Below, in pieces: positions 11,829 through 64,000 of a stretch of 64,000 bases of DNA. The position numbers were made by a program, and so were the translations under genes. The stretch lies in NCBI RefSeq assembly GCF_023053635.1, contig NC_086182.1, positions 7,155,001 to 7,219,000 on the forward strand, in the 5' to 3' direction. This stretch comes from Elgaria multicarinata webbii. Its lineage: Eukaryota > Chordata > Lepidosauria > Squamata > Anguidae. The notes under the pieces were generated by a model that worked only from the letters and a program-made list of their open reading frames with translations, had not been told where the DNA came from and ran no database searches. Each line of letters opens with the position of its first letter. The first letter of the stretch is position 1.

Positions 11829-12565
11829 CTCCTCTGCTCTAGACAAAGTTAAGAGGATCATGGGGAGACAACGACATTGTCACTACTGAAAACTGGAAGA
11901 CACTAATGAAAGATGCTCTTCCTTCGGGCATGTCTGTACCGGAAATGACATGATCCAGATCCAAGCTGTGTAGCTGATAGAATACCAGGTGTAAACTGGA
12001 GAGCTCCCCCAGGTTCAGATCTCACTCTGCCATGCAGTTCTCTGGGTGCCACTGAACTGGAGACCCTTTTACAATGTTACTTTCCTCACAGGATGGTTGT
12101 ATGGATAAAGGTAGGAAAATCCCACTGACATTGCCCTGTGTTCCTTGGAGCGAAGGTGTGATACCAATGCAGTAAAAACAAACCCTAAACCTTATTCTTT
12201 TCAGCTAGTTGGGGAGGATGGGGGCGTGGTCCAACACCTGGAGGGGGTCTGGTTCGGGAAGACTGGTTTAGATGGCTGGTTTAGACAGCTAATGTTGCAC
12301 AGGTTTGCCATTGGAATGAGAGAGAGCAAGATCCATTTTGGCCCACTGGAGGCCCAGGCACAGGACATGTGAAATTCCAGTTTTAAGCATCAGTTTGGAG
12401 CCTCTGATGCAGTTCTGTATCGCTGACCCCTTCTTCTACCTGCTCAATTGCACAGTACAGTCCAAGTTAGCAAAATATAGCAAAATACAGAGGGTTATAT
12501 CTGCTGCCAAAATATGGTTATATGTACAAAGCGCCAGAGAGCAGGACAAAAGGATTACAACCACA

Positions 12566-12568
<3 letters not shown>

Positions 12569-12612
<44 letters not shown>
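12569..12612. repeat. (TAA)n microsatellite
   Basis: About 14 units. A similar (AAT)n run is at 58185-58232 after an L2 tail. Confidence 0.95.
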
Positions 12613-12613
<1 letters not shown>

Positions 12614-12766
12614 ACCACCAGAGTAGATTTCATGCAGCCATCAGAGATTTATTTTTTAATCCCTGCAACCATTCATTCGAATTAGCTCAAAGGCCTGGGA
12701 GCTTCTCCTGCAGGTTCCAGTGGGACAAATTACTATCAGCCAGACCACTTGCCCATTCCACCCACC

Positions 12767-13215
12767 CAGCCCTGGATTAACCTTTAAGCAATATCAGCAC
12801 ATGCTCAGGGCACCAAGGGAAGGGGGCACCACAGAGTACCGGTACCATAGCTGTAGCCATCTAAATTTTTGCGTTTGCATTTTTTCCTTTATGTTTTGTT
12901 AAAAAAAATATGCATAAAACAGTGATGAAAATTTGTATTTTTTCCCATTGCTCTAGGTATAAATAATTGGCTTATATTGCCTGCTGCTATTTAGTGTTAG
13001 ATAAATATAATAAAAAAGTTTATATTTCACATAGTTGTGTGTACTGGCATGGGGGGTGGCCTTGAAGAAAACTGAGTTTTTAATGTCTTATTTCACCGTC
13101 AGCACTTACTTATTGACTCTTAATGTCTTGCTGGCTAAGTAATGGAAGGGCCAAGGGGGCACCATTATGGGGCTGTGCTTAGGGTTTCAGCTGGCCTTAA
13201 TCCGGGCCTGCACCC
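12767..13215. mobile_element. TIR element of about 440 bp, no coding
   Basis: CAGCCCTGGATTAACC at the left faces CAGGCCCGGATTAAGG on the other strand at the right, each followed inward by a GGCACC / GGTGCC block. AT-rich middle. Confidence 0.5.
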
Positions 13216-16200
13216 CACCCCCCCAAAGGGAGCCCACATGGCCAGGAGCGGCACTGAACTCCGGATGACCCTGCGGAGAAACTTTCACAACTCTGCAGCA
13301 TGAGGAAAGAGGAAGTCAACACTTCTGCGTCTCTTGCAGTGGAAAGTTGTCACTTCCAGCCAATTATGTGGAATGTACGCTGCCATAAATAATCTATTTG
13401 GGAGGAAGGGAGCAGATTATGTCAAGGAGCCAGGGGTGCAGGGTCGAGGCAGGAGCCACCATGAAATATGCAAGGCCCCCCGTGATGGGCAAGCGGAAGG
13501 AGAGTGGCGAACGCTGATCGGATCTGACTGGGCAGAGTCCCCCGGTGGAAGGAGGGCCAAGCAAGGCGCAAAGCTTTCGGTTGCACTCACGGAAGCCAAG
13601 CTACCAAGCAACGGAGTCATGCAACAGCGCAGGGCTTGAGCAAGCCCAGGTGGAGAGGGAGGCAGGTGGGCTCACCGGGCTGCAACGGCCAACGAAGCAG
13701 AGCTTAAACAATCGGAACGGGTCTTCCACACTTATTTCCGCCTCTGTTGAGCTATTGGTAGATGTCACCACTGGAGAGAAAATGATGGGGGGGGGGGCTT
13801 TGTTCTTGCTGTTGGGGGGGGGATGTGGGATGCTTCAGAAACATATTCAGGGTCAAGGTCAGTTGGTATGAACCAAAAAGGCCATTGCAAAGTTTCTCCC
13901 ATAAAAATAAAATAGCCAACCAAAAGGGAGGCACCAAAGCCAGAAAGAAGTCAAAATAAAATAAACATCTCAAAAGGTGCCAGTGTCAAAAATGTATTGC
14001 AGCCCACCGTTTTGGAATAACTTTCGTTTTCAAGGATAATCTTGCATATGGAATTTGAATTTACTAGTGGTTTTAACTTAAACCACCTGTTTTAAAATTA
14101 TGAAAGATTTGCATTTTTTTTGTCCCCTAAAATTTGGCATGGGCTAGAAGCAGCTGCCTTGATCCATACACACAATGATTTAAAATAGAATAAAATCCTT
14201 TTATTAATAAAAATGACACACAGCTTCCATAATAGGGGAATAGAATTAGCTTACTATATTCACTGGTGAAGGATCAATCTAACTTCAAAGACCCTTCATA
14301 TGGGTTTTGGGGGGAAAAGCCCAGGAACCTTGAATGCAGGCAGAACATTGCATCTGAAGCGAGGTCCTGGGGCTGTTCAGGCGATTGTGGGGAGGAAAGA
14401 AGCCATTGTGGCATCTTCCCTCAGACCTACATGTACACCCATCAGTTACAGAATGACCCTTACTGCAGCACAGGTTGGCGTGTCATCCAAACCAGACACA
14501 TGGGGGGGGGCGGCTTTGTACCTCCCTACAACCCCTTCAAGTTGTGAGTTGAGTACGAAGCCATCCCATCATGCACCCAGATCAGATGCCACACCAACCC
14601 ACAATGAAGCGCGGGTAACAATTTAAATGACAAGCACATGCGCAGAGGCTGGAAGAAAGCCGCGACGGCTTCTCTGCCCCCTGTGATCATCTGAATTTGT
14701 ACTATGTCAATTTCCATACTCGGTAACCGTTTTAAGCTTGTAGATGGGTTATTATAAGGCAGTCTCTCTTATTCTACGCCCCTTCCTCTAAACCTAGCTT
14801 CTTCCCATCTACTAATGTTATTGCGGACATCTTTGTTAATTCCAACGAAATTTGAGAAGTCCCCAACTTCTCCTTAGCCGAAGACTTTCTATCTTGTGCT
14901 TGGCGACTTGTCTAAAAGAGGTGCTTTTAACAACAACCGTTCCCATAAACGTCTCTCTTTTGCAACGTCAAATACCCAATAATCACTTCCCGAAATTCAC
15001 TTTCGCTCAACTATAAAACCAATCTCTTAGCTATCTCTTACACCTATCTATACTACTTTATGCTACCTACGTTGTTCTTCTATGTAAGCCAAACCTTATG
15101 GCAAGTTCGTGTAGCCTTCTGTCTTAAATAAGCTGTTGCAATTCCTTTTAAACTTCTTAAACTTGGACATCCACATTCTGCAAGTAAAAAAGCTACACTC
15201 ATTTCCAGAAATGGTGCCGCCTCTCTTGCACCAACTGGGAAATGGCGGCATCAACTGGAGTCCAGCACGAGGAGTGGCAGTTTCATTCATCACTTTTCCA
15301 AGATTCTTAGCAGCTCCGGCAAATAACGCTTGGAAACGTATACGCATTGCTCCCTGCAATAATTGAGCTGCCTTCTGTAGAGGAAGAAGCTCCCCTCACA
15401 TTTATTTTTAAAGCATTTTTCTCCCACCCATCAGCCAATAAGCCTCCCGGAGCACTTCACAGGCGATCAGTAAAGGCAGTGCCTGCCTGCAATAAAGAGA
15501 CAAAGACTCAGGATGACACATATGTGCATGTATGAATTTTATTCCAAGAAGTTTTAAAATGGTTTCATTCCATTTCAGCCCTGAATAAAGGCCAACAGTT
15601 GCAGGATTCACCTTGGAGAGTATTTGTTCAGAGATCTCAAACAGGCATCTATCGATCCATATTAAAAATGACCCTGCAAAAAGGCCCACATTCAAGGCTG
15701 AAATGCACAGGGGTGCTTCTTTTTTTGGGGGGGAATTACATGCATCTTTCCAACATCCAGAGACATTCTCTATTTTTGGATGTTTTCCCGTTTTGTTTTA
15801 CCCCTGCAATCATTGAACAGAAATAGGTTTCTGTTGCTGCTGAAACCTGTGGATTCCAAAAAAACCTTCCTAAATGTTTTGTGGGGGTGGGGGTAGTCAG
15901 ACCCTCCCCACCCTGCCTTGTGTTCAGTTTTTTGGGGCAGGTTTCCTGGTCTTTGCTAAGCCTCCCCTACCAGCCGTTTTGTGGTGGTGCCCAGGACAGC
16001 CCTCAGTCCAAAAAGATTGAACAAAAGGTTTAAACAAACTGCAGGCCTTCCATGCGTGGTTTATCATGACATGCAAACTGGGAAGTCCGGCTCGTCTGGA
16101 GAGTGACAAGCCAAAGCCATAAATCATGGTTTGTTCTTGGCTTATGACACTGGCTCATCTTGAGAGAGGCAAACCACACATCACAAAGAACAAGCTGTGG

Positions 16201-16274
16201 ACAGAATTTCCAGTTTGTTCAGCTGCTCCTGCTTGCAGGAGAAGCCAAGTGGGAGCGATCAAGCAGCATGTTCG
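13216..16274. other. No gene seen; pyrimidine-skewed stretch at 14720-15120
   Basis: Includes a G-run near 13786 and a C/T- and A-rich block at 14720-15120 poor in G and in recognisable repeats. No exon found. Confidence 0.55.
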
Positions 16275-16412
16275 AGATTCAGGACAAATAAAAGGACTTC
16301 TTCACACAGCACATAGTTAAAACCATGGAATTCACTACAAGATGTGGTGATGGCCACCAATTTGGATGGCTTTAAAAGGGAGTTCAATAAATTCCTGGAG
16401 AAGGCGATCAAT

Positions 16413-16724
16413 GGGCCCGTTCAGAAGATACCTTAAACCAGCCTTCCTCAACTTGGGGCGCTCCAGATATGTTGGACTACAACTCCCAGAATGCCCCAGC
16501 CAGCTCCGCTGGCTGAAGCATTCTGGGACATGCAGTCCAACACATCTGGAGCGCCCCAGGTTGAGGAAGGCTGCCTTAAACCATTTCTTTAACTATGGTA
16601 GTTAAGCTAGAAAGCCAGGCTGTGTTCAGAAGACACCTTAAACCATAGCTTTAACCATGGTAAGACTTTTTGCTTTATTCACCATGGTTAAAGCCATGGT
16701 TTAAGGTGTCTTCTGAATGGGGCC
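16413..16724. mobile_element. Harbinger-like palindromic MITE (family F) with family C insert
   Basis: GGGCCCGTTCAGAAGATACC ... GGTGTCTTCTGAATGGGGCC, flanked by AAT on both sides, a 3-base duplication as in PIF/Harbinger elements. The surrounding CR1-like sequence resumes exactly at AATGGCTACTAG. Family naming is inferred from the tips and duplication length. Confidence 0.75.
16439..16573. mobile_element. hAT-like foldback MITE (family C), reference copy with duplication
   Basis: 135 bp, CAGCCTTCCTCAACTTGG ... CCAGGTTGAGGAAGGCTG, with GGACTACAACTCCCAGAATG near the turn. A perfect 8-base duplication CCTTAAAC flanks it (16431-16438, 16574-16581). It is inserted inside a Harbinger-like MITE. 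Confidence 0.88.
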
Positions 16725-17530
16725 AATGGCTACTAGCTCTGATGATTAAATGCTATCTCCAGTATCCAAGGCAGTAAGCCTGGGTGCACTAGTTGCTGGG
16801 GAACATGGGTGGGAGGGTGCTCTTGCATCATGTCCTGCCCCGGCTGACAGCTGGTTGGCCACTTTGTGAACAGAGTGCTGGACTAGATGGACCCTCTGTC
16901 TGATCCTGCATGGCTCTTCTTATGTTCTTATGCACCAGCACACTAGCACAGTCACAAAGACATCAAATTCTTTAGAATTCTGGTTTATCGCGATGCGCAA
17001 ACACAGCCGATGTATGGGTAGAGGGCGAACAGAAGGAATGATGCTAAGGAATAGAATTACCAACTTTCCCCCTGGCTGATGTCCTGTGCCTTTAATGGCT
17101 ACTCTATGCCATGCAAAGCTTTTTACCTGCTAAACGTCTGCCTATCACAGCTGCTACAGAGAAAGAAACTCGGGCAGGGGAGAAGAACTGAGAATGCTAA
17201 TTCTGATTTGCTTTTCAAGATCTTGAGCACCGGTTATTTTTCCAGCCTTGCTACCAAAAATCTTTGAACCAGAGAGTAGTACCCAATGTAAGTCATGACT
17301 CACTGAAGGTCCCATTCATTTCAGTGAGTCTACTCTGTGTAGGACTAAATGTGGATACTAACCAGAGATTCCATGGGATCTTTTACCGAGAAGAGCGGTT
17401 GGAAACAATCCCTTTTCGCCTGCAGCACTGTAAGAATGCAGGACTGCCAGGCATGGGACTCCCTTGCCATGCGAAAAAAAAACCCACCAGAAGAAACGAA
17501 GTGAGGAAGATGTAGAAAAAGAAGTGCTTG

Positions 17531-17536
17531 TTTAAT
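17531..17536 (-). promoter_or_regulatory. Candidate POLM polyadenylation signal ATTAAA
   Basis: Minus-strand ATTAAA lies about 270 bases past the POLM stop and is the nearest common-variant signal I found. Cleavage has not been shown, so this is a guess from position. Confidence 0.25.
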
Positions 17537-17806
17537 TTTCTTAAGTTCGACGGGCATCATCCGGGAATGGGTTGCAGACCTGCAGCAGGAAGTGAGTTGT
17601 AATCTCTGCTCCATCCTAACTATTTCTGAATCAGTGGGGGGAAAAGACAACAGGCAGCCTTTGCAGCCACAGCAACAGGTGATCCCGAAAGTTCATGAAA
17701 AGATGTGAGCAGGTCAAGGGGAAGAGAGTGGCCACGTCATTCCCGTATCTTCGGAAGAGGTTGTGAATTCATAGGACCGAGAGGGTTATTCCCACGATGA
17801 GGGGGT

Positions 17807-35154
<17,348 letters not shown>

Positions 35155-35357
35155 CACAGGCTTAATGGATCAGGGCCTTTCCCCACAAAGCCAAAAAAAT
35201 AATAATCAAGGATTGTGGCATGGCCAGGAGCGGGCTGGGGGCCACAGCCCTGTGGAAACACAATCAAGATGGATGCATTATTTTTGATTGCTACACCTTT
35301 CCTTCTGAAATGAACAGTTAAAACCCGATTTCTGGTTATAAGCTTGCCTTCTGTGCC

Positions 35358-35605
35358 TTGTGTGGCACAGAGTGGTAAGCGGCAGTTACTGCAGCCAAAA
35401 CTCCCCACGGCCTGAGTTCGATCCCAGCAGAAGCTGGTTCTCAGGCAGCCGGCTCAGGTCGACTCAGCCTTCCATCCTTCCGAGGTCGGTAAAATGAGTA
35501 CCCAGCTAGCTGGGGGAAAGGTAACTGTGACTGGGGAAGGCAATGCCACCATCTTGGAGTCAGCAATGACTCAAGTGCTTGCACGAGAGGTTCCTTTCAT
35601 TCCTT
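35358..35605 (+). mobile_element. tRNA-derived SINE, third family
   Basis: GTGGCACAGAGTGGTAAGCG and GTTCGATCCCAGCAGAAGCT (A and B boxes), ending CGAGAGGTTCCTTTCATTCC. It sits between POLM and the GC-rich promoter. Confidence 0.85.
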
Positions 35606-35875
35606 CTGTGCCTTTAACAGCAGCCTGGTATTTATAGGCAGAAGTTTTCCTCAGGCAGGGAAAAAACTTCTTCATCTCAATTAATTAATGCCTAAGGTTC
35701 AGGGTGCTGTTAAGAGGCACTGGAGTGCACTTGAGGCTAGAATGCTTGCAGTAAAAGAAAGGACATGTTGAATTCAAAGGAGCTTCCTTTCAAGAAAAAT
35801 AAATAAATATAGGCAGGATGGTCCAATTTCCCCAAACAATCCATGCATTTGCCAGGGAGAAAAAGCTATAAACAT

Positions 35876-36115
35876 CCAGTATCAGAGACAGTATGGTTAT
35901 GTACCCCAGTGCTGGGGAACATGGGCAGGAGGGCACTGTTGCACTCATGCCCTGCTTGTGAGTTCCCATCCAACATAGAGTAGGGCTGGGACTTAAATTA
36001 GTTGTAACTATCACAAGTCTCATTCATTTCAATAGGTCTGCTCTATATAGGACTAACATTGGCTACCCCTCACAACGTTGGACTAAATGAACTCGGTTTG
36101 ATCCAGCACGGTTCT
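35876..36115 (+). mobile_element. CR1/L3-like LINE 3' fragment
   Basis: CAGTATCAGAGACAGTATGG, GTGCTGGGGAACATGGGCAG and GGTTTGATCCAGCACGGTTC, interrupted in the middle. It lies between the two genes. Confidence 0.7.
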
Positions 36116-36326
36116 TCTTAACTCCGCAGGGAACGTTTACTCCCGAGTAAACATGCACAGGACCAGGAAGCTGAGGCTACAAGCTTTCATGCGAGGCTTT
36201 GTTTTCAAGGAATCATGCAGAGAGGCGCCGGACAGCCCCGTTTCCCAGGTCAAGAAAGGAATACTCACCCCTCGCCGCCTATCCGATCGGACAGAATGAA
36301 AGGGCCTCCCCAGGCAACGCCCCTTT

Positions 36327-36334
36327 ATGCAAAT
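36327..36334 (+). promoter_or_regulatory. Octamer motif ATGCAAAT
   Basis: Perfect 8-base match to the POU/Oct factor site known from immunoglobulin and histone H2B promoters, inside the GC-rich divergent promoter. For a lymphoid repair polymerase this is suggestive only. Confidence 0.45.
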
Positions 36335-36345
36335 AAGCACCTCCC

Positions 36346-36383
36346 GGGGGCGGCGCTGGAGTACAGAGGCCGCCCCGCCCCCC
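36346..36383. promoter_or_regulatory. Two GC boxes (Sp1-type)
   Basis: GGGGGCGG at 36346-36353 and CGCCCCGCCCCCC at 36371-36383, in opposite orientations, as is common in CpG-island promoters without a TATA box. Confidence 0.45.
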
Positions 36384-36397
36384 GGGTCCCTTGCAAA

Positions 36398-36410
36398 ACT
36401 GAAAGTGAAC
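36398..36410 (+). promoter_or_regulatory. IRF/ISRE-like motif ACTGAAAGTGAAC
   Basis: GAAAGTGAAC fits the GAAANNGAA core bound by interferon regulatory factors. It lies about 65 bases from the octamer. Confidence 0.35.
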
Positions 36411-36707
36411 CTTCTGCAAAAAAGAGAGAAAAGGCTAGGGAGTAGGGAGTAGGGGGTGGAGATCGTCCTCTCGGCTAGCCTCGCCTCGCTCTCCGGGGGT
36501 GGGCAGCGCCCCAGAGGCAGGTGGAGTTTGTAAGGCAATCATATGACCCGCAGAAAAGTTGCACTTCCTGAAAATCTCCACCTTCTCCTCCTCTTCCCAG
36601 CTAGCCAGCCTGCAACTAGCCACCCCTACGTAGAACAGCTAAGCAAGGGGAGGGGGCGGCGGCAAACTACTACTACTTTGCTACTACTACTACTAGCAGC
36701 CCTAGCC

Positions 36708-63698
<26,991 letters not shown>

Positions 63699-64000
63699 GT
63701 AATAACCTGTTCTGAACCTTGAAACAATGTGTGTGGTGGTGGTGGGATCTAATTTAAAAAGCTGTTTTCAGGACTCCCTTAGACGAGTAATGTTCAAACT
63801 TTAAGGCAAGGAGAGGGGGCAGCTTGTAGCCCTCCAGATGGTTTGGCCAATGTACTACTTGCATCAGGGATTCTTTTAGCATCACCTTTTCTGCTCAGAA
63901 CCGTTCCGAATGCACTGCAGAGCATTCTGGGGACTGTTTTAGGACACACTCTTGGTTCTCAGAGGGCTTTAGGTTGACATCTTGGGCCTCCTACATGGAT

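Larger units (their letters stand above)
16275..16935 (+). mobile_element. CR1/L3-like LINE 3' end, split by nested MITEs
   Basis: TTCTTCACACAGCACATAGT, GATGGCTTTAAAAGGGAG, then after the 16413-16724 insert GCTACTAGCTCTGATG and the tail GGACTAGATGGACCC. Matches the 18300 and 22467 copies. Confidence 0.85.
36210..36707. promoter_or_regulatory. GC-rich, probable bidirectional promoter between POLM and the GNS-like gene
   Basis: The 1.55 kb between the divergent start codons is mostly old repeats up to about 36120. Then composition changes to GC- and CpG-rich up to about 36530. The stretch holds two GC boxes, an octamer, an IRF-type motif and an ETS-type CACTTCCTG near 36563. A minus-strand GTGAGT at about 36268 could be the donor of a non-coding first exon of POLM. 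No TATA box is well placed. The role is inferred from position and composition. Confidence 0.55.

Noticed and set aside
13334-13871. Overlapping plus-strand frames in a GC-richer patch
   Set aside because: No known domain and no conserved wording; part of it ends in a G-run.

Overview
The window looks like nuclear DNA of a squamate reptile, most likely a lizard. The genes are vertebrate genes split by GT-AG introns. The filler is a mix of CR1-type and L2-type LINE 3' ends, tRNA-derived SINEs, many small hAT-like and Harbinger-like MITEs, a Tc1 transposon and a DIRS element. The species cannot be told from the sequence.

Two protein-coding genes are arranged head to head. On the minus strand, 35154 down to 17807, is a complete 11-exon gene for DNA polymerase mu (POLM), the family X polymerase of end joining and V(D)J recombination. 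All exon phases join and give 506 residues. On the plus strand, from 36708 and running off the right edge, are the first 10 coding exons (386 codons) of a lysosomal sulfatase of the N-acetylglucosamine-6-sulfatase (GNS) family. It is clearly GNS-type but appears more diverged from recalled human GNS than an ortholog should be, and it sits beside POLM, so I read it as a GNS-like paralog. About 1.55 kb separates the two start codons. A GC-rich stretch at about 36210-36530 carries GC boxes, a perfect octamer and an IRF-type motif, and is a good candidate for a shared promoter.

Layout: 1-17806 is gene-poor repeat-rich DNA downstream of POLM, including a 1.15-kb GC-rich foldback hAT-like element at 7894-9041. 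POLM fills 17807-35154, with a solo LTR in intron 5. The intergenic space is 35155-36707. The GNS-like gene occupies 36708 to the end. Its 9.6-kb intron 6 holds a nearly whole Tc1-like transposon (50051-51663) and a nearly full-length DIRS retrotransposon (51946-57752) whose inverted terminal repeats and internal complementary region are both visible.

No tRNA, rRNA, CRISPR or bacterial-type feature was seen. The strongest leads are the GNS-like paralog with Asp-His at its late metal site, the acidic loop 1 of the polymerase, the promoter motif cluster, the foldback elements with clear target-site duplications and nesting, and the DIRS architecture.
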